Shown here: positions 8,576-17,456 of the stretch, piece by piece
How the letters are laid out: each line of letters starts with the position of its first letter
Numbering within the stretch: position 1 is the first letter of the stretch
The notes under the pieces: model-generated
Seen by the model: only the letters and a program-made list of their open reading frames with translations
Told to the model about the DNA's origin: nothing
Database searches by the model: none
Source: Chryseobacterium sp. 7
Lineage (GTDB): Bacteria; Bacteroidota; Bacteroidia; Flavobacteriales; Weeksellaceae
Length of the DNA: 64,000 bases
Reading direction: 5' to 3'
Assembly (NCBI RefSeq): GCF_003663845.1
Contig: NZ_RCCA01000001.1
Location: forward strand, 4,464,001 to 4,528,000
Program-made: the position numbers and the translations under genes

Positions 8576-9799
8576 TCATTTCGGCAGCGGCAGTGTTTCA
8601 AAATCGCTGCGAAGGAGTGCCAATTGCAATTCATTATTCAGATCTGTGGAAGATAAGGGAAGGTCTATTTTTAATTTAGCAAGCTTACTCATCGTCTGGA
8701 TCTGCGTAAATAATTCGTAGAAACCGAAGGAAACTACTTTTCCGTTTTCGATGATTAAAAATAATTTTTCACCTAATTTTCTTCCCTGCCCCAGCCATAA
8801 TTCATTTCTTTTTCTGAATTCAATTTTCTGTTTCAGTACGGAAAAATCTTTAAATTCTTCCTGGGAGCCAATAAACTGAACCGCTTTTGTTCCCTGCGTA
8901 AATGATCTGAATTTTAAAACTGGTTTTTCGGTTTTATTAAGCGTATTTTTCTCAACCACATATTTATTATTCCTGAAATATAAGCCGAAAGGTAAAACTT
9001 CTTTCTTTTTGACATTCTTAGAATTAAGAATCAGTTTGGCAATAATATCTGTTCCGGTAAGCTCAAAATTAATCTGCTCAACATCTTTCTGAATCTTTTC
9101 CCATTTTTTTGATTTGGAATTGAATACTTTTTTGGAAAATTTATTGATATCCTGAACATAATCCGAGAACATGATACGTCCTGCTTCATCCTGAAAATAG
9201 ACAAATCCCTTATCATTTGGAAGATCCTGCGTAAGTTCTTTGATCTTGTTGATGTAGGTTTTTGCATTGGATTCATCATGCTGCTTCTGAATGATTTCAT
9301 TTTCAATATCTTTTGAGATCAAAAGCTTGAAAAGCTCTAATGTAGCTCTTGCATCACCCTCAGCCCTGTGATGATTGGTTAAAGGAATTCCTAACGACCT
9401 CACCAATTTTCCCAAAGAATAACTTACCTCATCAGGAATCAGTTTTTTCGCCAACGGAATTGTATCTAAAGTATTGATTTTGAATTCATAACCAAGCCTT
9501 TTAAATGATTGGCGAAGCATTCTGTAATCAAAGTCAATATTATGACCTACCAATGTTGTATTTTGAGTTATTTCGATAACTCTTTTGGCAATTTCGTGAA
9601 ATTTCGGAGCAGTTTTGACCATTTTTGGGGTAATACTGGTCAGTTTCTGCACAAAAGGAGTAATATCACCTTCGGGATTTACAAGGGATATAAACTGATC
9701 CGTAATTTTCTGACCGTCATATCTGTAGATGGCGATATCTATAATGCATTCATTTCTATAACCTGCACCATTACTTTCTATATCTATAATTGAATACAT
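8576..9799 (-). CDS. DnaQ-type 3'-5' exonuclease with C-terminal GIY-YIG-like region
   Basis: I take the start at ATG 9797-9799 (MYSIIDIESNGAGYRNE), which places the catalytic DIE motif at the normal position; an upstream ATG at 9859 adds 20 unstructured residues. The DEDDh exonuclease set is present: D and E in YSIIDIES, D in LVGHNIDFDYRM, and H and D in NHHRAEGDARATLELF. The second half (GFVYFQDEAGRIMFSDYVQDI) looks like a degenerate GIY-YIG domain, as in the DnaQ-UvrC-like fusions common in Bacteroidota. The expected role is DNA repair or trimming; the substrate is not deducible. Confidence 0.88.
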   Translation of the reverse strand: MYSIIDIESNGAGYRNECIIDIAIYRYDGQKITDQFISLVNPEGDITPFVQKLTSITPKMVKTAPKFHEIAKRVIEITQNTTLVGHNIDFDYRMLRQSFKRLGYEFKINTLDTIPLAKKLIPDEVSYSLGKLVRSLGIPLTNHHRAEGDARATLELFKLLISKDIENEIIQKQHDESNAKTYINKIKELTQDLPNDKGFVYFQDEAGRIMFSDYVQDINKFSKKVFNSKSKKWEKIQKDVEQINFELTGTDIIAKLILNSKNVKKKEVLPFGLYFRNNKYVVEKNTLNKTEKPVLKFRSFTQGTKAVQFIGSQEEFKDFSVLKQKIEFRKRNELWLGQGRKLGEKLFLIIENGKVVSFGFYELFTQIQTMSKLAKLKIDLPLSSTDLNNELQLALLRSDFETLPLPK

Positions 9800-9950
9800 T
9801 GAATCTGTGTTAACTGCTGTTTTGTCATTTGTATGTAAAACCGATGTCTTATTCCCCAATAAAATCCGGTTTTATTTTTTACTGCTATGTAAAGATAACC
9901 TGCTAAAATAACAAAAAATATGTCAGAATATAGCAGATTATCCTTCAAAA

Positions 9951-11477
9951 TTATCTTCTTCTGCCTCCCAGACCAAACATTCCCAGGATTGCTTTTGCTC
10001 CCTCTCTCATCAATGTATTGGTAAAAGTACGGCCTGCTTTACTCTGTAACACCTGTTCAAACATTCCCGGCTCTTCTTTTACCGGTTTTGTTTTTTGAGT
10101 TGGGGCTGGATTTTGTGCGGCCTGTTCCATTCTGTTGGTCAGCATCTCATAGGCAGATTCTCTGTCAATTGCCTGCTCATATTTTGCAACAAGTGCTGAT
10201 CTTGAAGTAAGATCTGAGATTTCTGCTTCACTTAACACATCCATTCTTGATTCCGGAGAGATCAGATAAGTGTGTACCAGAGGGGTAGGAATTCCTTTTT
10301 CATCCAGAGCTGTCACAAATGCTTCTCCAATTCCCAAATTCTGGATCAGGCTGGAAGCATTGTAATATTCTGTAGTAGGATAGTTTTCAACGGCTTTGGT
10401 AATTTCTTTTTTATCTTTTGCCGTGAAACCTCTTAACGCATGCTGTATTTTTAATCCTAACTGGGAAAGCACATTTTCTGGAACATCACCAGGGATCTGG
10501 GTAATAAAATAGATTCCCACTCCTTTGGAACGGATTAGTTTTACCATGGTTTCGATCTGTGAAAGAAGAGCTTTGGATGCTTCATCAAAAATCAAATGGG
10601 CTTCATCTATAAACAGCACCAACTTTGGTTTCCCACTATCTCCTTCTTCCGGAAACGTCATATAAATTTCAGCAAAAAGCGAAAGCATGAAGGTTGAGAA
10701 GAGCTGTGGCTTATTCTGAATATCTGCTACTCTTAAAATATTTACAACGCCTTTTCCGTCTCTTGTTTCCAGTAAATCCTGAACGTCAAAACTTAATTCT
10801 CCGAAGAAACCCGCTGCCCCCTGCTGTTCCAGAGCAACAATAGATCTTAAAATTGTTCCAAGAGATGCTGATGCAATAGATCCGTAATTAGCAGCCAGTT
10901 CTGCTTTTCCTTGTGCATTATCCGTAACGTACTGCAGTACTTTCTTCAAATCATTAAGGTCAATCAATGGAAGCCCTTTATCATCACAGTATTTGAAGAC
11001 AATAGACATGATGCTTTGCTGAGTATCATTCAATTCAAGGATCTTGCTTAATAAAACAGGTCCGAATTCCGTAACGGTAGCTCTCAATTTCACTCCCTCC
11101 CCTCCGGAAATACTCATCAATTCCACCGGAAAACCCTGCGGGTTATAAGGGAGCTGTGTCTTCGCGTATCTTTCTTCAATAATGGGATTCATCTCCCCTG
11201 CTTCGGCAATTCCGGAGAAATCTCCTTTAATATCCAGGACCAGAGAGGGAATTCCGGCATGTGAAAGCTGTTCTGCAAAAACCTGTAATGTTTTTGTTTT
11301 ACCTGTTCCTGTAGCTCCGGCAATAAGACCGTGACGGTTAATTGTTTTCAGGGGAATGGTTACGTTTACCTCTGTTACCACTTCACCATCCAACATTCCT
11401 TTTCCCAGTATAATATGTTCTCCTTTTGGAGTGTATCTCGTGTTTAGTTCTTCAATAAATTGTGTTTTGTCTGCCAT
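9951..11477 (-). CDS. HerA/DUF853-family ATPase (YjgR-like)
   Basis: 508 residues. The FtsK/HerA-like ATPase core has Walker A GATGTGKT near residue 56, Walker B LVLFIDEAHLIF around residue 290, and a sensor-like IYFITQIPGDVPE. The C-terminus is a charged, low-complexity tail ending FGLGGRRR. Related HerA proteins are hexameric DNA-translocating ATPases, but no NurA partner is next to it. The YjgR subgroup is of unknown cellular function. The gene is monocistronic. Confidence 0.9.
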   Translation of the reverse strand: MADKTQFIEELNTRYTPKGEHIILGKGMLDGEVVTEVNVTIPLKTINRHGLIAGATGTGKTKTLQVFAEQLSHAGIPSLVLDIKGDFSGIAEAGEMNPIIEERYAKTQLPYNPQGFPVELMSISGGEGVKLRATVTEFGPVLLSKILELNDTQQSIMSIVFKYCDDKGLPLIDLNDLKKVLQYVTDNAQGKAELAANYGSIASASLGTILRSIVALEQQGAAGFFGELSFDVQDLLETRDGKGVVNILRVADIQNKPQLFSTFMLSLFAEIYMTFPEEGDSGKPKLVLFIDEAHLIFDEASKALLSQIETMVKLIRSKGVGIYFITQIPGDVPENVLSQLGLKIQHALRGFTAKDKKEITKAVENYPTTEYYNASSLIQNLGIGEAFVTALDEKGIPTPLVHTYLISPESRMDVLSEAEISDLTSRSALVAKYEQAIDRESAYEMLTNRMEQAAQNPAPTQKTKPVKEEPGMFEQVLQSKAGRTFTNTLMREGAKAILGMFGLGGRRR

Positions 11478-11810
11478 TTGATCGCTTTTTTAAACTTATA
11501 AATATAAAATTTTTTGTAAAACATTTAAATATATTTTCTGATGAACATCTCTTTACTACCTCGGAAAATAAAATTCTTACCTGCCTAAGCAAATTTTAAA
11601 CCACGACCATTAACAAACTTCTTCCATTATAAACATGATATAAAACAGCATTTCCTTATTGTCTCTATATAAGGCATTCTTTTTGCTGAAAAGAAACCGA
11701 TACTAAACGTTCGTTTAACAAAGTATTGAAAGAAACTATCAATGGAATTTAACATTTCATTTAGAATCTATCTAATACTTCGTATCTTTAACTCATTAAA
11801 AAAAGACCCA
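11478..11810 (+). promoter_or_regulatory. Intergenic region between divergent genes with a candidate promoter at 11783
   Basis: About 330 bp between the ATPase and the MBL/rhodanese gene. TATCTTTA at 11783-11790 fits the flavobacterial -7 consensus TAnnTTTG except for the last base and lies 21 bp before the plus-strand start codon. Nothing else is recognised. Confidence 0.5.
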
Positions 11811-13220
11811 ATGAAAATTGAACAAATATATACGGGCTGTCTGGCTCAGGGTGCCTATTATATTGTATCAGAGAATGAAGCAGTGATTATAGATCCTTTA
11901 AGAGAAGTAAAACCTTACCTGGATCGTCTGGAAAAAGACAATGTCACTTTAAAATATATTTTTGAAACTCATTTCCATGCCGATTTCGTATCAGGGCATT
12001 TGGATTTAAGTAAGAAAACAGGTGCTCCAATTGTTTACGGACCTACTGCCGCTCCTGAATTTGATGCTATCATTGCTGAAGATAATCAGATTTTTGAGAT
12101 TGGAAAAGTAAAAATAAAGGTAATGCACACTCCCGGACACACTATGGAAAGCAGCACTTACCTTTTAATAGATGAAAATGGTGTTGAAACTGCCATTTTT
12201 ACAGGTGACACACTATTTTTAGGAGATGTAGGAAGGCCGGATCTTGCACAGAAAGCTACAAATCTTACTCAGGAAGACCTTGCGGGAATTCTGTATGACA
12301 GCCTTCAAAACAAAATCATGCCATTGGATGACAGCATTACAGTTTATCCAGCCCATGGTGCCGGATCTGCTTGCGGAAAAAACATGCAGAAAGAAACTGT
12401 TGATATTTTAGGAAACCAAAAGAAGACAAACTACGCTCTTAATCAGCCAGATAAAGCATCTTTTATCAGAGAGGTTCTGGATGGTTTAACTGCTCCGCCG
12501 AAATATTTCGGAATGAATGTCGCACTTAATAAAGGTGGCTATGAAAGTCTGGATGTAGTAATGAACAAGGGGTTACAACCTGTTGCACCGGAAGATTTCG
12601 AGGCTTTGGCAGAAGAAACAGGAGCATTAATTTTAGATACAAGAGGTGCAGCCGACTTCCATAAAGGATTTGTCCCAAATGCTATCAATATAGGACTGAA
12701 AGGAGATTTCGCCCCTTGGGTAGGAACACTTATCGTAGATGTAAAACATCCTTTATTACTGGTAACTGACGAAGGTACCGAAGAGGAAGTTATCACCAGG
12801 CTAAGCAGAGTCGGTTTTGATAATGTGATAGGATATCTGAAAGGAAGTTTTGAAGCATGGAAAAATGCCGGTATGGAAACTGACGAGGTTAAAAGAATTA
12901 CTCCGGCTGAATTTGCAGAGCAGTTTACAGAAGAAGCAAAGGTAATTGATGTAAGAAAACTGACAGAATATTCCGCGGAACACATTGATAATGCTTATAA
13001 CAAGCCATTGGACACGATCAGTGACTGGGTCCGTACGATTGATGATTCTGAGCACTTCTTTTTACACTGTGCAGGCGGATACAGAAGTATGATTGCCGCA
13101 AGCGTCCTTAATTCACACGGAATCAGGAATTTTACTGAAATAGAAGGCGGGTTTAATGGAATTAAAAAAACAGAAAAATTCCCCACTACAGATTTTGTAT
13201 GTCAATCTAAAACATCTTAA
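11811..13220 (+). CDS. Metallo-beta-lactamase-fold hydrolase with two rhodanese domains
   Basis: I choose ATG 11811 (MKIEQIYTGCLAQGAYYIVS), the canonical N-terminus; a frame from 11742 adds 23 unlikely residues. Residues 1-230 form the MBL domain with the metal motif HFHADFVSGH and later HTPGH, GDTLFLGD and PAHG. Two rhodanese domains follow. The first (LILDTRGAADFHKGF) lacks a visible active-site cysteine; the second keeps it in HCAGGYRS. Such proteins are persulfide dioxygenase-like and are linked to sulfide or persulfide handling. The thioredoxin gene 19 bp downstream supports a role in thiol/sulfur redox chemistry. Confidence 0.92.
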   Translation: MKIEQIYTGCLAQGAYYIVSENEAVIIDPLREVKPYLDRLEKDNVTLKYIFETHFHADFVSGHLDLSKKTGAPIVYGPTAAPEFDAIIAEDNQIFEIGKVKIKVMHTPGHTMESSTYLLIDENGVETAIFTGDTLFLGDVGRPDLAQKATNLTQEDLAGILYDSLQNKIMPLDDSITVYPAHGAGSACGKNMQKETVDILGNQKKTNYALNQPDKASFIREVLDGLTAPPKYFGMNVALNKGGYESLDVVMNKGLQPVAPEDFEALAEETGALILDTRGAADFHKGFVPNAINIGLKGDFAPWVGTLIVDVKHPLLLVTDEGTEEEVITRLSRVGFDNVIGYLKGSFEAWKNAGMETDEVKRITPAEFAEQFTEEAKVIDVRKLTEYSAEHIDNAYNKPLDTISDWVRTIDDSEHFFLHCAGGYRSMIAASVLNSHGIRNFTEIEGGFNGIKKTEKFPTTDFVCQSKTS

Positions 13221-13239
13221 GATCATAAAAAGCTAAACT

Positions 13240-13539
13240 ATGTCACAAAAATTTCAGGAAATCATTGATTCCGAAAGACCTGTACTGATTGCCTTTTTCG
13301 CTACATGGTGCCAGCCCTGTAAAGTACAGTCATCAGTATTAAATACGGTAAAGGAAAATATTGGTGAAGGAGCCAGAATCATCAAGGTAGATGTAGACCA
13401 ATATCCCGCACTGGCAGCTCAATACGGAGTGCGCGGAGTTCCTACGCTGGCAATTTTCAAAAAAGGAGAAATGCTATGGAAAGAAAGTGGTGTTCATGAT
13501 GTGAATACCCTCACACAACTTTTACAACAATATGCTTAA
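13240..13539 (+). CDS. Thioredoxin-family protein
   Basis: 99 residues with the redox-active site WCQPC in FFATWCQPCKVQS, the cis-proline loop (GVRGVPTLAIF) and a normal thioredoxin length. No signal peptide, so cytoplasmic. It follows the rhodanese gene by 19 bp and is followed by a terminator, so the two form an operon. It may reduce persulfide or disulfide intermediates made by its partner (inference from context). Confidence 0.93.
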   Translation: MSQKFQEIIDSERPVLIAFFATWCQPCKVQSSVLNTVKENIGEGARIIKVDVDQYPALAAQYGVRGVPTLAIFKKGEMLWKESGVHDVNTLTQLLQQYA

Positions 13540-13566
13540 AACTGTGATTTTTCACAGTTTTTTTTT
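13538..13566 (+). terminator. Rho-independent terminator of the rhodanese-thioredoxin operon
   Basis: Stem AAAACTGTGA / TCACAGTTTT (13538-13547 with 13552-13561) with a TTTT loop and a following T run. Confidence 0.9.
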
Positions 13567-13570
13567 ATAA

Positions 13571-13665
13571 TTCCCACATATCGCACAGATTTTCACAGAT
13601 GATTATGCTTATTTTTCTTTGTATAGAACTTAAAAATCTGTGAAGATCTGCGAAATCTGTGGGAA
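13571..13665. repeat. Long imperfect inverted repeat (~95 bp)
   Basis: Outer arms TTCCCACA and TGTGGGAA enclose further complementary blocks built on CACAGAT/ATCTGTG on both sides. The unit stands between two genes and is followed by the convergent amidase gene. It looks like a dispersed REP-type palindrome. Confidence 0.75.
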
Positions 13666-13669
13666 AATT

Positions 13670-14422
13670 CTAAAATTCAATAGAAAAAGAATCTCTGTCA
13701 TTTAAAAACTGGAAATGGCTTCTAAAATCTTTCAATTCTTCCATATATAGTTCTGCAGATACAAGATTTCCTTGTTTTTGAGAAATTTCTTTTCCATCCG
13801 CAAAAAAACAGTGTGAGCTTTCCTGATAAAACAGATCATTTCCATCGGTCCCAATTCTGTTTAAACCAAATACAAAAGATAAATTTTCAATGGCTCTGGC
13901 TTTCAACAGATGTTCCCAGGCTCCTACCCTTTTCTCAGGCCAGTTGGCAACATACAAAACAGCATCATAGTCATCATTATTTCTTGCGAAAACAGGAAAA
14001 CGAAGATCATAGCACACCTGAAGGAGGAAGCGTATTCCTTTATATTCAACAATTATTCTGTCTTTTCCAGGCGTATACACTTTATCTTCTCCTGAAAAGG
14101 AAAACAAGTGTCTTTTGTCATAAAAAGAGGTTGCACCATCCAGCTGCACAAAATACATTCTGTTATAAAAATTTCCATTCTGCTCTACAGGAGCACTTCC
14201 ACAGAATGCTGCATTTTTCTCTTTTGAAATCTTTTTTAAAAATTCCAGAGACTCATTATTTCTGTCTGAGACTTCAGAAGCATCCATACAGAAACCCGTT
14301 GAAAACATTTCGGGAAGAAGAAATATGTCTGCCTCTACATTTTGCAGTTCGTTTTCTATGAGTTTAAAATTCTCATTCTTATTTTTCCAGATGATATCTA
14401 AATTAAGCCCTACCACTTTCAT
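13670..14422 (-). CDS. Nitrilase-superfamily omega-amidase
   Basis: 250 residues with the Glu-Lys-Cys triad of carbon-nitrogen hydrolases: Glu in LLPEMFSTGF, Lys in FYDKRHLFSFSGE and Cys in LQVCYDLRFPVFAR. The LFSFSGE and CYDLRFP contexts are those of YafV/NIT2-like omega-amidases, which hydrolyse alpha-ketoglutaramate or alpha-ketosuccinamate. This could serve methionine salvage or glutamine transaminase by-products. No signal peptide. A glutamine-hydrolysing or formamidase role is not excluded. Confidence 0.88.
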   Translation of the reverse strand: MKVVGLNLDIIWKNKNENFKLIENELQNVEADIFLLPEMFSTGFCMDASEVSDRNNESLEFLKKISKEKNAAFCGSAPVEQNGNFYNRMYFVQLDGATSFYDKRHLFSFSGEDKVYTPGKDRIIVEYKGIRFLLQVCYDLRFPVFARNNDDYDAVLYVANWPEKRVGAWEHLLKARAIENLSFVFGLNRIGTDGNDLFYQESSHCFFADGKEISQKQGNLVSAELYMEELKDFRSHFQFLNDRDSFSIEF

Positions 14423-14644
14423 CTTTTATTCTTTTTAAATTATTTCAAATGTGAAGTATAAAAATACAGCTTTTATGATTACAAAAAGAGAATTAAGCAG
14501 CTTAAAAATAGGTATCACCCGCAAAAATCAGCCTTTATTTCTTAATAATTTATTAAAGTCAGGCATTTTTACAGCCCGTGTATTCTTTCGGTTTCATTTT
14601 TGATAGAGATATCTTTTATTAATATCCTTAAAAATTAGAAATTT

Positions 14645-15085
14645 ATGAAGAAATTGTTTTTTATGGTGATGATCTGCTTTTTTGGTGCTATGGCGAATGC
14701 TCAGGCCTGGACAGGAAAAGGAGATCAGAAAATACAACTGGGGCTGAGTGCCTGGGGATATGGAACCGGAATAACGGGAACTTATGACTATGGACTCAAT
14801 CAACTTATTTCCGTAGGAGCCGGGATTAATGGCTACTTTGACAATTATAAAAACAACGATAAGGATAATCGTGTTTTTGTTTTCGGGAGACTGAACTTTC
14901 ACTTACAGGAAGCTTTAAATTTACCTGCCAAATGGGACATTTACCCTGGAGTAGACCTTGGAGTGCTTGGAAAAGACTTCGGAGTGGGCGCTCACATAGG
15001 AGCTCGGTATTTCTTCACAGAGAAAATAGGCGTATTCGCAGAAGTTGGTAATAATGGCAGCCTTGGAGTTTCTTTCAATTTATAA
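14645..15085 (+). CDS. Outer-membrane beta-barrel-like protein, DUF6646 type
   Basis: 146 residues. Signal peptide to about residue 19 (MVMICFFGAMANAQ). The mature part alternates polar and non-polar residues in repeated glycine-rich strands (GLSAWGYGTGITGTYDYGL, GAHIGARYFF) and ends in a terminal Leu after VSFN, as small outer-membrane barrels do. Function unknown. A terminator follows at once, and the gene is not part of an operon with rseP. Confidence 0.78.
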   Translation: MKKLFFMVMICFFGAMANAQAWTGKGDQKIQLGLSAWGYGTGITGTYDYGLNQLISVGAGINGYFDNYKNNDKDNRVFVFGRLNFHLQEALNLPAKWDIYPGVDLGVLGKDFGVGAHIGARYFFTEKIGVFAEVGNNGSLGVSFNL

Positions 15086-15107
15086 TCAAATCGTCTTTAA
15101 ATATGAC

Positions 15108-15136
15108 AAAGCTTCTCGTTTCGGGGAGCTTTTTTA
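15108..15136 (+). terminator. Rho-independent terminator
   Basis: AAAGCT..CTC pairs with GGG..AGCTTT around a CGTTTCG-type loop and ends in six T, 23 bp after the preceding stop. Confidence 0.8.
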
Positions 15137-15137
15137 T

Positions 15138-15167
15138 TTGGCATAGTTTTGATAATTGTTACCTTTG
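15138..15167 (+). promoter_or_regulatory. Flavobacterial promoter of rseP
   Basis: TACCTTTG (15160-15167) matches the -7 consensus TAnnTTTG; TTG at 15138-15140 lies 19 bp upstream as a -33 element. The start codon is 25 bp downstream. Confidence 0.75.
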
Positions 15168-15191
15168 CAAATTAAAATCTAAAATTTATTA

Positions 15192-16682
15192 ATGGAAATA
15201 GCAATCAAACTTTTTCAGTTCATTCTGAGCATCTCTATACTTGTGCTTCTTCATGAGCTTGGGCATTTTTTACCGGCAATATGGTTCAAGACCAGAGCAG
15301 AGAAGTTTTTCCTGTTTTTTGATCCTTATTTCTCCATATTCTCTATGAAGAAAATTAACGGAAAATGGCAGTACAAGTTTTTATCCAAGAATCTGCCGGA
15401 TTCTGAAGTAATAGAGGTAAACGGAAAGAAAGAAGAAGTTCCTATCGATATATCAAAACTTCCGGACAACGACTGGAGAAAACATCCTGAACAAACGAAA
15501 TATGGTATCGGATGGCTTCCTTTCGGAGGGTATGTGAAAATTGCAGGAATGGTGGATGAAAGCATGGATACTGCCCAAATGAAAAAACCGGCAGAACCAT
15601 GGGAATTCAGATCAAAACCGGCTTGGCAGAGACTTATTATTATGTTAGGAGGGGTTACAGTTAACTTTTTCCTTGCATGGTTAATCTACAGCTGCCTGTC
15701 TTTCTTTAACGGAGAAACGTATACGGATATTACGAAATTCAAAAATGGTATTGAAGCTACTTCTGCCGGCAAGAAAATGGGATTCCAGAATGGTGACAAA
15801 ATCATCAGTGTAGACGGAAAACCTGCAGAAAGACTTGAAAATACTTCAATCAATATTCTTTTAGGAGACAACGTTACTGTAAACAGAAACGGGCAGGAAG
15901 TTACTTTCCCTGTAAATGCAGATGGTGTAGCAGATGTTCTTAAACAGAGAGAAGCAAAACTGTATATCACACCAAGAGTTTCTATGGTTATTGATTCATT
16001 GGCAACTCCTTCTTCTCAGGCATCTGGTCTTGCGAAAGGAGATAAAATTGTAGGAATCAATGGTAAGAAAGCAGCGTTCTTTGATGAAGTAAGTGCTCTT
16101 TTAAGTGAAAATAAAGGAAAAACAATTTCTGTAGACGTTGAAAGAAACGAGGCTGTCCAGACATTGCCAGCGGTTTCTGTTGATAAAAACGGTAAATTAG
16201 GTATTGCAATTGATACAAAGAGCATCGCTAAAGATATTGTAACGAATAAGAAATATTCTTTCGGTGAAGCTATTCCAAGAGGGTTTACAAGAACGATTGA
16301 AGCTTTAACAACACAGGTTAAGCAGTTCAAAATCATGTTCAACTCTAAAGTTCAAGGATATAAAAATGTAGGAGGTCCTATTGCCATTGTAAAGAATATG
16401 CCTGTAGATAAAGATGCGGATGGAAGCGTTAAGATCAATTGGGTTGCTTTCTGGAGCTTTACAGCAATGTTTTCCGTATGGCTGGCATTCCTGAACCTTA
16501 TTCCGATTCCGGGACTTGATGGTGGGCACGTTTTATTTACTTTATATGAAATGATTGTAGGAAAACCAGTTCCGCAAAAAGTTTTGGAAAACGCACAGAT
16601 GATTGGAGTTATCTTCCTGTTAGGATTGATGTTACTGATCTTTGGAAGCGACATCTTTAAAGTATTTATGGGTAAATTATAA
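15192..16682 (+). CDS. rseP: Site-2 intramembrane zinc protease RseP
   Basis: 496 residues, somewhat longer than the enterobacterial protein. Zinc-binding HELGH at residues 21-25 within the first membrane segment, two PDZ domains in the middle (residues about 210-350), and the second conserved motif NLIPIPGLDGGH near the end followed by a final membrane helix. It cleaves anti-sigma factors and leftover signal peptides within the inner membrane. It is preceded by a clear promoter and followed by tRNA-Asn. Confidence 0.95.
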   Translation: MEIAIKLFQFILSISILVLLHELGHFLPAIWFKTRAEKFFLFFDPYFSIFSMKKINGKWQYKFLSKNLPDSEVIEVNGKKEEVPIDISKLPDNDWRKHPEQTKYGIGWLPFGGYVKIAGMVDESMDTAQMKKPAEPWEFRSKPAWQRLIIMLGGVTVNFFLAWLIYSCLSFFNGETYTDITKFKNGIEATSAGKKMGFQNGDKIISVDGKPAERLENTSINILLGDNVTVNRNGQEVTFPVNADGVADVLKQREAKLYITPRVSMVIDSLATPSSQASGLAKGDKIVGINGKKAAFFDEVSALLSENKGKTISVDVERNEAVQTLPAVSVDKNGKLGIAIDTKSIAKDIVTNKKYSFGEAIPRGFTRTIEALTTQVKQFKIMFNSKVQGYKNVGGPIAIVKNMPVDKDADGSVKINWVAFWSFTAMFSVWLAFLNLIPIPGLDGGHVLFTLYEMIVGKPVPQKVLENAQMIGVIFLLGLMLLIFGSDIFKVFMGKL

Positions 16683-16708
16683 TTTTTCCGAAATTTTTCT
16701 TAAAAATA

Positions 16709-16740
16709 TTTGTAGGGTATAAATATTCGTCCTATATTTG
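16709..16740 (+). promoter_or_regulatory. Promoter of tRNA-Asn
   Basis: TTTG (16709-16712), 20 bp, TATATTTG (16733-16740): an exact flavobacterial -33/-7 pair. The mature tRNA begins 23 bp downstream. Confidence 0.85.
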
Positions 16741-16762
16741 CACCACTTAAAACAAAGGACAT

Positions 16763-16839
16763 TCCTCCTTAGCTCAGTTGGTTAGAGCATCTGACTGTTA
16801 ATCAGAGGGTCGCTGGTTCGAGCCCAGCAGGAGGAGCCA
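16763..16839 (+). tRNA. tRNA-Asn (anticodon GTT), CCA encoded
   Basis: Acceptor arms TCCTCCT (16763-16769) and AGGAGGA (16829-16835) pair fully. The D arm is AGCTCAGTTGGTTAGAGC, the anticodon arm TCTGACTGTTAATCAGA has GTT at its centre, and the T arm contains GGTTCGAGCCC. The discriminator is G and CCA is encoded at 16837-16839. Its 3' 46 bp are repeated at 37318-37363, marking it as the integration site of the adjacent island. The copy here is complete and should be functional. Confidence 0.97.
16794..16839. repeat. Left attachment-site repeat within tRNA-Asn
   Basis: 46 bp identical to 37318-37363, from the anticodon stem to the encoded CCA. The sequences diverge right before and right after, which defines the attachment core. 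Confidence 0.95.
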
Positions 16840-16848
16840 CTGAATATC

Positions 16849-16880
16849 AAGCACTTGCAGTAATGTAGGTGCTTTTGTTT
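16849..16880 (+). terminator. Island-supplied terminator behind tRNA-Asn
   Basis: AAGCACTT pairs with AGGTGCTT (one G-T pair), then TTGTTTTTT follows. It lies inside the island's left end and replaces the tRNA's own terminator, which is now at 37363-37396. Confidence 0.6.
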
Positions 16881-16888
16881 TTTACATG

Positions 16889-16913
16889 GGTCACGGTACA
16901 GGTCAAGTTTCAA
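16889..16913. promoter_or_regulatory. GGTCAA-type direct repeats at the left island end (candidate integrase arm sites)
   Basis: GGTCACGG at 16889 and GGTCAAGTT at 16901, spaced 12 bp. The same motif in the same orientation recurs three times at the right end (37181-37215). Arm-type binding sites of tyrosine recombinases look like this; the function is inferred. Confidence 0.5.
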
Positions 16914-16931
16914 AGTAAATAAAAGTCAATT

Positions 16932-17456
16932 TTACGCTCGGAAATAATGTCCGTTACTCTCAAAATAGTCAAACATTATGCTTCTTGCCGTAGCTTCCCA
17001 ATCGATTATAACCCAATTAGGAATATTAAACGTATCATCTTCATATAAATACTGTACAAAATCTTCATCGCTTCCAAACTCACCGTAGTAAAAATTGTTT
17101 ACGTATTCATATAGGCTCTGGAAGTCTAGTTTGCCTAAGTTATCCAAACACGCTTCGTAAACTTCAACATCATTTCCAGAATCATTGATCTGTTCAAGTA
17201 CATCGTAAATATCTTTTGATATATGGCATTCACTCAATAATCCCAGCTTTTCCAGAATCGGACAGTCATAATCTTGGAATATAAATTCAGGATCATCTTC
17301 ATCACTATGAAGCTCCCGCATTGCTTTTAAAAGATCTTCATAATCAGAATAGTCTGAAAGATTTAGCCATTTGCCGTAAAGGCTTCCGTTATTATACTTG
17401 GCATACGTGCCACAATAGATACTAGCAGTATCAAGACAATTTGTTAACTTTGTCAT
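16932..17456 (-). CDS. ardA: Antirestriction protein ArdA
   Basis: 174 residues, counted from ATG 17454-17456. A longer frame from 17561 adds 35 residues unlike the family. Landmarks: GTYAKYNNGSLYGKWLNLSD near the start, LHSDEDDPEFIFQDYD in the middle and the end motif FDYFESNGHYFR. It is very acidic (long Asp/Glu-rich runs). ArdA is an elongated DNA mimic that occupies type I restriction-modification enzymes, protecting DNA that has just entered a cell. It is a typical cargo gene of conjugative and mobilisable elements, which supports transfer as the source of this island. It is intact, unlike several neighbours. Confidence 0.93.
   Translation of the reverse strand: MTKLTNCLDTASIYCGTYAKYNNGSLYGKWLNLSDYSDYEDLLKAMRELHSDEDDPEFIFQDYDCPILEKLGLLSECHISKDIYDVLEQINDSGNDVEVYEACLDNLGKLDFQSLYEYVNNFYYGEFGSDEDFVQYLYEDDTFNIPNWVIIDWEATARSIMFDYFESNGHYFRA

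Noticed and set aside
12539-12985. 148-codon antisense frame within the rhodanese gene
   Set aside because: Ser/Thr-rich shadow of a well-supported gene; the same holds for similar antisense frames in rseP, uvrB and the TonB receptor.
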